DNA of 5,108 nt from Eubacterium sp. Its GTDB lineage: Bacteria; Bacillota_A; Clostridia; Lachnospirales; Lachnospiraceae. The notes below the pieces were generated by a model. That model made no database searches. It had not been told where the DNA came from and saw only the letters and a list, made by a program, of their open reading frames with translations. The DNA is taken from positions 1 to 5,108 of the forward strand of contig JAFVEX010000167.1 of assembly GCA_017475785.1 (NCBI GenBank), given 5' to 3'. Shown piece by piece: positions 1 to 5,108 of the stretch. A program made the position numbers and the translations under genes. Position 1 is the first letter of the stretch; each line of letters opens with the position of its first letter.

Positions 1-120
1 AACGCCAGAAGCAACGGCGACACCAACGCCAGAAGCAACGGCGACACCAACGCCAGAAGCAACGGCGACACCAACGCCAGAAGCAACGGCGACACCAACG
101 CCAGAAGCAACGGCGACACC
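1..120 (+). repeat. Perfect 24-bp tandem repeat, five copies, coding TPEATATP
   Basis: Five identical 24-bp units lie end to end at 1-24, 25-48, 49-72, 73-96 and 97-120, with no mismatch. They decay into 6-bp aacacc/gacacc-like units at 121-138. The period is a multiple of three, so copy-number changes keep the adaptor in frame, and each unit adds the octapeptide TPEATATP. The array starts at the window edge, so the true copy number is unknown. Perfect nucleotide identity suggests recent expansion or ongoing slippage or homogenisation. Confidence 0.97.
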
Positions 121-1207
121 AACACCGACACCAACACCTCCTGGGGAAGGAGATCCTTCCTCCAAACAAGTGTCGAAATCTTCTGATGAAGATGATATTA
201 ACAGTAAAAGCACCAGCACAAATACCAGCAGTACCGCCGACTCCACAGCCTACATCAAAACCGATTCGCTGCCGCATGCGTCCACCGCATTCGTCAGACC
301 GCGCGCGGAGCTTGCCGTTGTGCGGAATTCGGATGTCCGGTTTGTCCTGACGGCAGACGATGATGAGGAAGATGATGACAGCTACGGTGATGAGGACGGC
401 TCCGACGCTCTTACCAACGGCTCCGGAATTGACGACCTTGACCTGGACGACGAGGAGATCGGCTACACGAGGGAAGAACTCGCCGATGCCATCAAGGAGG
501 CGGAAGAATCGCTCAAGGATCTGAAGCTGGACCTTCGGGAGTCGGAACTGAAGATCAAGAGTGCCAGGAAAGCAGTCGATGAGGGATCGGTCAAGGCGCT
601 GATGGACGGCGTCGTGACAGTTGTCGGCGACCCGGATCAATCCGTGGTCGACGGCTCGCCGTTTATTCAGGTGGCCGGCTCCGCGGGAACTGCCATTAAG
701 GGCGGCCTGACTGAGAATCTGCTTTCCTCTATCAGTGTGGGAGACCAGATCTCCGTGATGTCCTGGTCCAACGGCATCCGCTACACGGCGACCATCAGTG
801 ATATCTCCCCGTATCCGGATTCCAGCGGCATGTTTGACACGGGAATGTCCTATAATAATTCCTTGTATCCGTTTACCGCAATTGTGGACGACGAAGACGC
901 TGAGCTGGAGAACCACGACTGGGTTCAGATCTCAATTGACGCGAACACGCTGTCACAGGATGACGACGCGTTTTATATGATGAAGGCGTTTATTCTGGAG
1001 GACGGAAACACCGCCTACGTCTATCTGCGTGGAGAAGACGGCCTGCTGAAGCGGCAGGATGTCAAGCTGGGCAAGCTGTCCGGCGATTCCTATGAGATCC
1101 GCTCCGGCGTTGGCGAGGAGGACTGGGTCGCGTTTCCGTACGGCAAAAACGTGAAGGAAGGCGCCCAGACGTACGAAGGATCATTCGAGCAGCTGTACAG
1201 TATGTAA
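2..1207 (+). CDS. MacA/YknX-like membrane-fusion adaptor of an ABC exporter (5'-truncated by window edge)
   Basis: This is the C-terminal 401 residues of an HlyD/MacA-type adaptor that would link an ABC permease to the cell envelope. The frame is open from the first bases, so the GTG at 170 is an internal valine and the true start lies upstream. Fragment residues in order: 1-40 are five TPEATATP octapeptides; 41-56 are a TP-rich linker; about 57-150 are Ser/Thr- then Asp/Glu-rich and probably disordered; about 155-194 form a charged amphipathic helix (one arm of the coiled-coil hairpin); about 196-228 (VKALMDGVVTVVG then DGSPFIQVAG) are the second lipoyl half-motif; about 231-312 are beta-barrel; the rest is a membrane-proximal-type beta domain with GVGEEDWVAFPYG near the end. 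The first lipoyl half, first helix and N-terminal anchor must be upstream. The permease gene follows after 130 bp. The low-complexity insertion within the adaptor core is unusual. The family call is confident; the exported substrate is unknown. Confidence 0.82.
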   Translation, partial: TPEATATPTPEATATPTPEATATPTPEATATPTPEATATPTPTPTPPGEGDPSSKQVSKSSDEDDINSKSTSTNTSSTADSTAYIKTDSLPHASTAFVRPRAELAVVRNSDVRFVLTADDDEEDDDSYGDEDGSDALTNGSGIDDLDLDDEEIGYTREELADAIKEAEESLKDLKLDLRESELKIKSARKAVDEGSVKALMDGVVTVVGDPDQSVVDGSPFIQVAGSAGTAIKGGLTENLLSSISVGDQISVMSWSNGIRYTATISDISPYPDSSGMFDTGMSYNNSLYPFTAIVDDEDAELENHDWVQISIDANTLSQDDDAFYMMKAFILEDGNTAYVYLRGEDGLLKRQDVKLGKLSGDSYEIRSGVGEEDWVAFPYGKNVKEGAQTYEGSFEQLYSM

Positions 1208-1337
1208 ATAACCCTGCAGCCGGAAGCGCTCCTACTGCGGGCTCTGTCTGGGGGGATTTTTACAACATTAAACTATAAACAAGTAATTGAGAAACTTCAT
1301 TCACTGTAGAAATAAAAAGTGAAAGGAATCAACGGGA
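1208..1337 (+). other. Adaptor-permease intergenic spacer with a weak hairpin
   Basis: The spacer contains an imperfect hairpin: CCTGCAG at 1213-1219 pairs with CTGCGGG at 1235-1241 (one G-T wobble), with a short inner GGA/TCC pairing. A T5 run (1257-1261) lies about 15 bases beyond the stem, too far for a classical intrinsic terminator. The second half is AT-rich and holds a weak promoter-like pair, TTTACA (1259-1264), 17 bases, AGTAAT (1282-1287). Neither element is convincing alone. Together they leave open whether the permease is purely co-transcribed or has an additional promoter. Confidence 0.3.
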
Positions 1338-2588
1338 ATGGGAGAAAATATCCGGTTTGCGGTCCAGGGCATCTGGTCGCATAAACTGCGCTCTTTTCTG
1401 ACCATGCTGGGCGTAATTATTGGAATTGCCTCCATCATCGCGATTGTTTCCACCATCAAGGGAACCAATGACCAGATTATGCAAAATCTGATCGGCGCGG
1501 GAAACAACGGGGTGACGGTCTCGCTCCGGCAGGGCGAAGATGAGTATTATATGGATATGGGCAGTCCCGAGGGCGTGCAGCCGGTATCGGAGGAGCAGAA
1601 AACCCAGATCCGGGAGCTTGCGGATGTGGTAGATGCTACGTTCTACCTGTCCAGAAGTTATGTGGACGGCGTCTCGTACGGAGACAGAAGCCTCGACAGC
1701 GGCAGTGCCAGAGGGATCGACAGCCACTACCTGGACACCTGCGGATATGTCGTCTATCAGGGGCGTGACTTTATCGAGCGGGACTACAAGAATTTCAACA
1801 AGGTTCTCCTGCTGGACGAGACAGCCGCGAAGGTACTGTTTTCCGGAGAGGACGCTGTGGGGAAGACGCTGGAAGTCCGGGGGGAGCCGTTTGTGGTGGT
1901 GGGCCTGATCCGCAAGTCCGACAATTTCCAGCCGGTGATCAATTCATTTGAGGATTATCTGACCTACCATCAGGAGGAGTACGGGACGCTTTATATGCCG
2001 GACGCGTGCTGGCCGATCCTGTTCGGATTTGACGAGCCTGAAAACTGCGTCGCCCGGGCGGAGCGGACGGAAGACATGAGCCATGTCGGCAAAGAGGTGG
2101 CGGAGATCATGAATCTCTCCATAACCGACACCAGCGCGCAGATCAGCTACAAGGCAGAGGATCTGCTGGAGCGTGCGAGAAACCAGCAGGAGCTCGCGAA
2201 CAGCACGAACAATCTGCTGATCTGGATCGCGAGCATCGCGCTGCTGGTCGGCGGAATCGGCGTCATGAACATCATGCTGGTATCCGTCACGGAAAGAACG
2301 AGTGAAATCGGCCTGAAAAAGGCGCTCGGCGCGCGCAAACGCAGGATTCTGGCGCAGTTTCTGACGGAATCAGCCGTGCTGACAAGTATCGGAGGAATCC
2401 TGGGCGTGATTGCCGGCATCATACTGGCGCAGGTCATCTCGAAAATGAGTGAGACACCCGTTGCGATCAGTATCCCAGCAATCATCATCGGCGTCGTATT
2501 CTCCATGCTGATCGGAATTATCTTTGGGCTGCTGCCGTCCTATAAGGCGGCAAACCTCGACCCGATTGAGGCGCTGCGAAGAGAGTAA
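1338..2588 (+). CDS. MacB/FtsX-family ABC transporter permease
   Basis: This is a complete 416-aa permease subunit with no ATPase domain, the split arrangement typical of Gram-positive YknZ-like proteins. It would sit in the cytoplasmic membrane and work with the upstream adaptor and a separate ATPase. Visible layout: the N-terminal IWSHKLRSFLTMLGVIIGI segment opens TM1 (about 19-41); residues about 42-285 are a large extracytoplasmic MacB_PCD-like domain; TM2 (about 291-315) contains LLVGGIGVMNIMLVSVTERT followed by EIGLKKALGARKRRI, the hallmark FtsX-domain segment and coupling loop; TM3 is about 345-365 and TM4 about 377-400; the C-terminus is SYKAANLDPIEALRRE, also a family hallmark. The length matches the usual 400-or-so residues. 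The ATG is preceded by an AAAGGA site at 1322-1327, ten bases upstream, which supports this start. No lesion is visible. Adjacency to the adaptor suggests one operon, although the gap is 130 bp. The substrate cannot be read from the sequence. Confidence 0.93.
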   Translation: MGENIRFAVQGIWSHKLRSFLTMLGVIIGIASIIAIVSTIKGTNDQIMQNLIGAGNNGVTVSLRQGEDEYYMDMGSPEGVQPVSEEQKTQIRELADVVDATFYLSRSYVDGVSYGDRSLDSGSARGIDSHYLDTCGYVVYQGRDFIERDYKNFNKVLLLDETAAKVLFSGEDAVGKTLEVRGEPFVVVGLIRKSDNFQPVINSFEDYLTYHQEEYGTLYMPDACWPILFGFDEPENCVARAERTEDMSHVGKEVAEIMNLSITDTSAQISYKAEDLLERARNQQELANSTNNLLIWIASIALLVGGIGVMNIMLVSVTERTSEIGLKKALGARKRRILAQFLTESAVLTSIGGILGVIAGIILAQVISKMSETPVAISIPAIIIGVVFSMLIGIIFGLLPSYKAANLDPIEALRRE

Positions 2589-2609
2589 AAGATATCTTCA
2601 GGCAAGAAA

Positions 2610-2653
2610 CCGGGCGTGCCAGTCTTTTTGCGCCCATCGGGCATTTTGCCCGG
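2610..2653 (+). other. GC-rich hairpin cluster downstream of the permease
   Basis: The clearest hairpin is CGGGCA (2638-2643), TTT loop, TGCCCG (2647-2652). Nearby GGGC/GCCC words allow competing pairings: GGGCG 2612-2616 with CGCCC 2631-2635, GCCC with GGGC across ATC at 2632-2642, and CCGGGC 2610-2615 with GCCCGG 2648-2653. No T tract follows, so it is more likely a 3'-end structural or stabilising element ahead of the real terminator than a terminator itself. Confidence 0.45.
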
Positions 2654-2665
2654 AAAATCAGTTTC

Positions 2666-2714
2666 AAAAAAACTGCCGCGTAACATGCGCAAATGCATGC
2701 CGCGGCAGTTTTTT
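2666..2714. terminator. Bidirectional intrinsic terminator between convergent genes
   Basis: An A7 run (2666-2672) leads into CTGCCGCG (2673-2680), which pairs perfectly with CGCGGCAG (2701-2708), followed by T6 (2709-2714). The loop carries a second stem, CATGC (2684-2688) with GCATG (2695-2699). Read on either strand it is a strong GC stem with a 3' U tract, so it should terminate the permease transcript on the plus strand and the zinc-ribbon gene transcript (stop at 2804) on the minus strand. Confidence 0.93.
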
Positions 2715-2803
2715 ACGATAGAAAACATATTTGTTCCAGAGCCTTCCCATCATACAGAGAAGACACGGGTTCAACGATCTTCGGGAACCTTAACGGTGGC
2801 TCT

Positions 2804-3337
2804 TTACTCCTCAGCTGGCGCATCTTCAGCCGGCGCATCTTCAGCCGGCGCGTCCTCGGCCGGAGCGTCTTCAGCCGGCGCATCCTCAGCTGGCGCGTCC
2901 TCTGTGGTGTCTGCCGCGCCTTCTTCCGGCTCGAAGATATCGTCCTCATCTTCAAAGATATCAGCTTCTTCCGGCTCCTCTTCTACAACCACGCCGAGGT
3001 GATTGCCGCATTTTGCGCAGTATTCATCATCGTTCGGGACATCTGCGCCGCAGGTCGGACAGGGGCGCACCCGCCGGAGCACCTGACGCTGTGCCTGATA
3101 GTCCTCGAGAACAGCCTCTGTGCGGGTGATTTTCTCGAACAGTTCTGCGTATTCCTCAGGAACCGCGTCCTGCTGATTCTGATACAGCTGCTGGCCGAGC
3201 TGTGCGTAAATACCTGTCAGCTCGCGCTTTGTGGCTTCAATCTTTGCGGTGAGAGATACCGTGCTGCCGAGATTCTTTGTCTTTTTTGCGGCGACATTTC
3301 CAATATCTGACAGTCTCTTTCCGAGTGATTCAAACAT
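2804..3337 (-). CDS. Zinc-ribbon domain protein with acidic EDAPA-repeat tail
   Basis: This is a complete 177-aa probable cytoplasmic protein with no signal peptide or membrane segment. Residues 1-25 (MFESLGKRLSDIGNVAAKKT...) and about 26-85 are predicted helical and possibly coiled-coil. This is the layout I recall for a common Firmicutes family of small zinc-ribbon proteins of unknown function. C93, C96, C107 and C110 (CPTCG then CAKCG) form a classical two-knuckle zinc ribbon. Residues from about 117 on contain no Lys or Arg: first an Asp/Glu stretch with DIFE repeated (127-130 and 133-136), then six EDAPA pentapeptides (146-175) ending EE. A strong AGGAGG site (3345-3350) lies seven bases before the ATG and fixes the start. 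It is convergent with the permease and divergent from the CDF gene, so it is probably monocistronic. The zinc-ribbon call is solid; the cellular role is unknown, with protein or nucleic-acid binding possible. Confidence 0.88.
   Translation of the reverse strand: MFESLGKRLSDIGNVAAKKTKNLGSTVSLTAKIEATKRELTGIYAQLGQQLYQNQQDAVPEEYAELFEKITRTEAVLEDYQAQRQVLRRVRPCPTCGADVPNDDEYCAKCGNHLGVVVEEEPEEADIFEDEDDIFEPEEGAADTTEDAPAEDAPAEDAPAEDAPAEDAPAEDAPAEE
2811..2900 (-). repeat. Six 15-bp degenerate tandem repeats encoding EDAPA
   Basis: Six consecutive 15-bp units (2811-2825, 2826-2840, 2841-2855, 2856-2870, 2871-2885, 2886-2900) encode identical pentapeptides. The nucleotide differences fall at third positions only: GAT/GAC, GAA/GAG, CCA/CCG and GCT/GCC/GCG alternate. 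The peptide pattern is therefore kept while the DNA has diverged, which points to an older or selected repeat, in contrast to the perfect array at the left edge of the window. Confidence 0.95.
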
Positions 3338-3402
3338 AATGTTTCCTCCTGAATTAATTTCAGCATTGCCAACAGATAGTTGCTAATAAAAATCTTTTCT
3401 GT

Positions 3403-3411
3403 ATCATAGCA
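3403..3411 (-). promoter_or_regulatory. Extended -10 promoter candidate for the zinc-ribbon gene
   Basis: On the minus strand the sequence reads TGCTATGAT, an extended -10 element (TG, one base, TATGAT; 5 of 6 matches to TATAAT). No good -35 hexamer is found 16-18 bases upstream (GGCACT-like), as is tolerated for extended -10 promoters. Transcription would start near 3396, giving a leader of about 58 nt that includes the AGGAGG site at 3345-3350. Confidence 0.55.
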
Positions 3412-3480
3412 CATTTTTGCGGAAAAGTGCCCTGGAAAAGACCAAAATTCAGGAATATTTCACAAGTCGGTTTTTGGCGC

Positions 3481-3504
3481 AGGATTCCTGTGAGGATTCC
3501 TGTG
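3481..3504 (+). repeat. Perfect 12-bp tandem duplication upstream of the CDF gene
   Basis: The 12-mer aggattcctgtg occurs twice head to tail (3481-3492 and 3493-3504). Each copy contains AGGA-T-TCCT, a small interrupted palindrome, and the first is part of CAGGA-T-TCCTG (3480-3490). It lies 65-88 bp before the CDF start codon in the divergent intergenic region, which is a plausible operator position. No known regulator motif is recognised. Confidence 0.8.
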
Positions 3505-3568
3505 ATCCGCGGTCCGGCTTGCAATTTAATCCGCCGCAAAGTAAACTGTAGCAGAGGAGGAATACGAA

Positions 3569-4675
3569 ATGGAACGGGAAAAAGTAATTATTCGCACAAG
3601 CGTGATCGGAATCATCGCAAATGTTCTTCTGGCCGGGTTCAAGGCTATAATCGGTCTGATGGCAAACTCTATCTCCATCGTGCTGGACGCAGTCAATAAC
3701 CTGAGCGACGCACTCTCCTCAGTTATTACAATTGTCGGCACAAAGCTCGCCAGAAAAGCGCCTGACAAGAAGCACCCGCTCGGGTATGGCCGGATCGAGT
3801 ATATTACCGCAGTGATCATTTCGGTGATCGTGCTCTATGCCGGCGTGACGTCCCTGTCGGAATCCATCAAGAAGATCATTCACCCGGAGAAGGCGGATTA
3901 CTCTGCTGCTTCGCTGATTATTGTCGCGGCGGCAGTCGTCGTGAAGCTGCTCCTCGGCCGCTATGTGAAGGCGACAGGTGAGCGCGTGAACTCAGGGTCA
4001 CTGATTGCTTCCGGCGAAGACGCAAAGCTGGACTCCATCATCTCTGCCTCGACGCTGGCCGCAGCCATTATCTTTATCGTAAGCGGAGTCAGCCTGGAGG
4101 CGTATCTGGGCGCGGTGATCTCCGTGATCATTATCAAATCCGGCGTTGAGATGCTGCGTGACACGCTGAGTCAGATTCTCGGCGAGCGCGTGGAGAGCAG
4201 TCTTTCAAAGGAAATCAAGATGACTGTCAGCAGTTTTGAGGGCGTCCAGGGCGCCTATGACCTTCTGCTGCATAATTATGGCCCTGATATGCTTGTCGGG
4301 TCTGTCCATATCGAGATTCCAGATACGTGGACCGCGCATCAGATTGACGATCTGACGCGTCAGATCCAGCATAAGGTCTATCGGGATTATCATGTGATTC
4401 TGGCCACGGTCGGAATTTATTCCATGAATACAAAAGACGATTTTGCGATGAAGGTCCGCACCGATATTACGGAGCTTGTCATGAGTCACGATCATGTGCT
4501 CCAGATGCACGGCTTCTACCTGGATGAGGAGGATAAGCGGATTTCATTTGACATGATCATCGATTTTGCGGCAGATGACCGGAAAGAGATTTACCGTCAT
4601 GTGGTTGACGAACTGGCAAAAATGTATCCGGATTATCAGATACAGGTTGCGATGGACGTAGACGTGAGTGACTGA
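3569..4675 (+). CDS. Cation diffusion facilitator (CDF) family metal exporter
   Basis: This is a complete 368-aa proton-coupled divalent metal exporter of the cytoplasmic membrane. About six TM helices fill residues 8-200. TM2 carries N43xxxD47 (NNLSD) and TM5 carries D151xxxD155 (DAKLD), the two halves of the CDF transport site. The loop after TM2 has the family signature HPLGYGRIEY (69-78). By comparison with YiiP (DxxxD plus HxxxD, Zn/Cd), the TM2 Asn and the absence of His in TM5 argue against a zinc-type site and resemble manganese-type CDFs such as streptococcal MntE. That comparison is from memory, so the metal is inferred. Residues about 205-368 are a cytoplasmic ferredoxin-like domain (ZT_dimer type) with what looks like a second, related beta-alpha-beta unit, making the protein longer than the roughly 300-aa YiiP. 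AGGAGG (3555-3560), eight bases before the ATG, supports the start. No clear terminator follows it. It is divergent from the zinc-ribbon gene. Confidence 0.93.
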   Translation: MEREKVIIRTSVIGIIANVLLAGFKAIIGLMANSISIVLDAVNNLSDALSSVITIVGTKLARKAPDKKHPLGYGRIEYITAVIISVIVLYAGVTSLSESIKKIIHPEKADYSAASLIIVAAAVVVKLLLGRYVKATGERVNSGSLIASGEDAKLDSIISASTLAAAIIFIVSGVSLEAYLGAVISVIIIKSGVEMLRDTLSQILGERVESSLSKEIKMTVSSFEGVQGAYDLLLHNYGPDMLVGSVHIEIPDTWTAHQIDDLTRQIQHKVYRDYHVILATVGIYSMNTKDDFAMKVRTDITELVMSHDHVLQMHGFYLDEEDKRISFDMIIDFAADDRKEIYRHVVDELAKMYPDYQIQVAMDVDVSD

Positions 4676-4869
4676 GGAAATGCGTATTCGTTCAGGCCTG
4701 GTTTCGGGGAATAACTGGACCGAATGTTTGCCTGCCTTTCCGGCAGATCAGGTCAGAAAAGTCTTAGCATAGCCCGTATGGTTCGGTAGGCCGGACAAAG
4801 ATTGTATGCAGGCAGGCCGGAAAAAGAGTGTAACAGTTGACAAAGTTTTGCGGCGGAAGAGGAGCGTAC
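4676..4869 (+). other. Spacer between the CDF gene and the DUF2201-like gene
   Basis: This 194-bp stretch holds no convincing gene. It contains a small hairpin (CTGCC 4732-4736 with GGCAG 4742-4746, no T tract), a possible 8-bp long-range pairing (4730-4737 with 4810-4817) and the direct repeat at 4788-4832. A consensus-like TTGACA occurs at 4837-4842, but a -10 element 17 bases on would fall on the ribosome binding site of the next gene. No clear terminator for the CDF transcript was found. Confidence 0.4.
4788..4832 (+). repeat. Imperfect 19-bp direct repeat, 26-bp period
   Basis: Positions 4788-4806 and 4814-4832 match at 17 of 19 bases, both starting AGGCCGGA and ending TGTA. The differences are C/A at position 9 and T/G at position 15. 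The copies start 26 bp apart, about two and a half helical turns, and lie 38-82 bp upstream of the next start codon. This could be a pair of protein-binding sites or a simple duplication. Confidence 0.75.
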
Positions 4870-5108
4870 ATGGAACGTAGGGATGAGGGAAAAGAAAATT
4901 ATACCAGAAAGCTGGCCGGCCGCATCCTTGAGCACACGCGTGAGCAGCTGATCGTCACGATGCCGTACTTCAACCGCGCCATCCTGAAGATGCCGGTGGT
5001 GTTTTACCGCAACGGATTTCAGAAGATGAAGCGGCCTGAGGGGTTTGGCACGAATGGGCGCCGGATCATCTGCGACGAGCAGAAGGTCATCGAGTATTTT
5101 CAGAGAGA
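4870..5108 (+). CDS. DUF2201/VWA-like protein, N-terminal metallopeptidase-like domain (3' end outside window)
   Basis: The first 79 codons of an open frame start at ATG 4870, with AGGAG at 4860-4864 five bases upstream; the gene continues beyond the window. The peptide begins with a charged helix (MERRDEGKENYTRKLAGRIL), then EQLIVTMPYFNRAILKMPVV and GFGTNGRRIICDEQKVIEYF. This pattern, in which a helix leads to 'MP-F-RAI' and then 'GTNGRRI...D...V', matches my recollection of the N-terminal putative metallopeptidase domain of DUF2201 proteins. In those proteins a VWA-like domain follows, and a MoxR-type AAA ATPase is often encoded alongside. The HExxH-like catalytic motif and the VWA domain would lie downstream and are not visible, so the assignment rests on N-terminal resemblance only. 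No MoxR gene is seen in the window; it may be on the other side. Confidence 0.6.
   Translation, partial: MERRDEGKENYTRKLAGRILEHTREQLIVTMPYFNRAILKMPVVFYRNGFQKMKRPEGFGTNGRRIICDEQKVIEYFQR

Noticed and set aside
1..120. CRISPR-like array
   Set aside because: The 24-bp units are directly adjacent with no spacers and encode an in-frame peptide repeat.
170..172. GTG as the start codon of the adaptor gene
   Set aside because: The same frame is open to the window edge through in-frame TP repeats, there is no ribosome binding site just upstream of 170, and the adaptor's N-terminal half would be missing if translation began here.
1329..1727. 132-aa open frame on the minus strand
   Set aside because: It lies antisense to the well-supported permease gene and has no ribosome binding site or recognisable protein features.
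2616..3310. Plus-strand open frames with Ser/Ala/Gly or Arg-rich repeats
   Set aside because: They are shadows of the minus-strand EDAPA repeat and zinc-ribbon gene, cross the bidirectional terminator and lack translation signals.
3519..3547. TTGCAA, 17 bases, TAAACT as the CDF promoter
   Set aside because: Both hexamers are weak (4 of 6) and the predicted start near 3554 would leave a leader barely containing the ribosome binding site; kept only as a possibility.
4837..4842. Perfect TTGACA as a -35 box for the DUF2201-like gene
   Set aside because: The matching -10 position falls on the AGGAG ribosome binding site and shows no TATAAT-like sequence.
4753..4935. 60-aa minus-strand open frame
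   Set aside because: It overlaps the start of the DUF2201-like gene in antisense and has no coding-like features.

Overview
The window looks like chromosomal DNA from a Gram-positive, Clostridia-type bacterium (Bacillota), perhaps Lachnospiraceae-like. The reasons are strong AGGAGG-type ribosome binding sites, moderate GC content, a MacA/YknX-like adaptor next to a MacB/YknZ-like permease with no outer-membrane partner, a small acidic-tailed zinc-ribbon protein, and a cation diffusion facilitator (CDF) with an enlarged C-terminal domain. The taxonomic placement is inferred from remembered protein families, not from a search.

Layout, left to right. (1) Positions 2-1207 (+) hold the 3' part of a membrane-fusion/periplasmic-adaptor-type gene. 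It enters the window inside a perfect 24-bp tandem repeat (five copies, encoding TPEATATP) and runs on through an acidic linker, a coiled-coil helix, a lipoyl half-motif and C-terminal beta domains. (2) After 130 bp, 1338-2588 (+) encodes a complete MacB/FtsX-type ABC permease. The cognate ATPase is not between them and must lie upstream or elsewhere. (3) A GC-rich hairpin cluster and a strong, almost symmetric bidirectional terminator (2666-2714) separate this unit from a convergent gene. (4) Positions 2804-3337 (-) encode a 177-aa zinc-ribbon protein whose tail is six EDAPA repeats. (5) A 231-bp divergent intergenic region carries an extended -10 promoter candidate for the minus-strand gene and a perfect 12-bp tandem repeat that may be an operator. 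(6) Positions 3569-4675 (+) encode a complete CDF metal exporter with an NxxxD/DxxxD transport site. (7) A 194-bp spacer contains a 19-bp imperfect direct repeat. (8) Positions 4870-5108 (+) hold the 5' end of a gene that resembles the N-terminal metallopeptidase-like domain of DUF2201/VWA-like proteins and runs off the window.

Functionally, the adaptor and permease should form an envelope ABC export (or MacAB/YknXYZ-type) complex with an unseen ATPase. The CDF protein is a stand-alone cation exporter, plausibly for manganese or iron. The zinc-ribbon and DUF2201-like genes are housekeeping-looking genes with no proven link to either transporter. I do not see a clear undescribed system. The most distinctive features are the repeat-bearing insertion in the adaptor, the missing ATPase between adaptor and permease, and the CDF site and C-terminal architecture.
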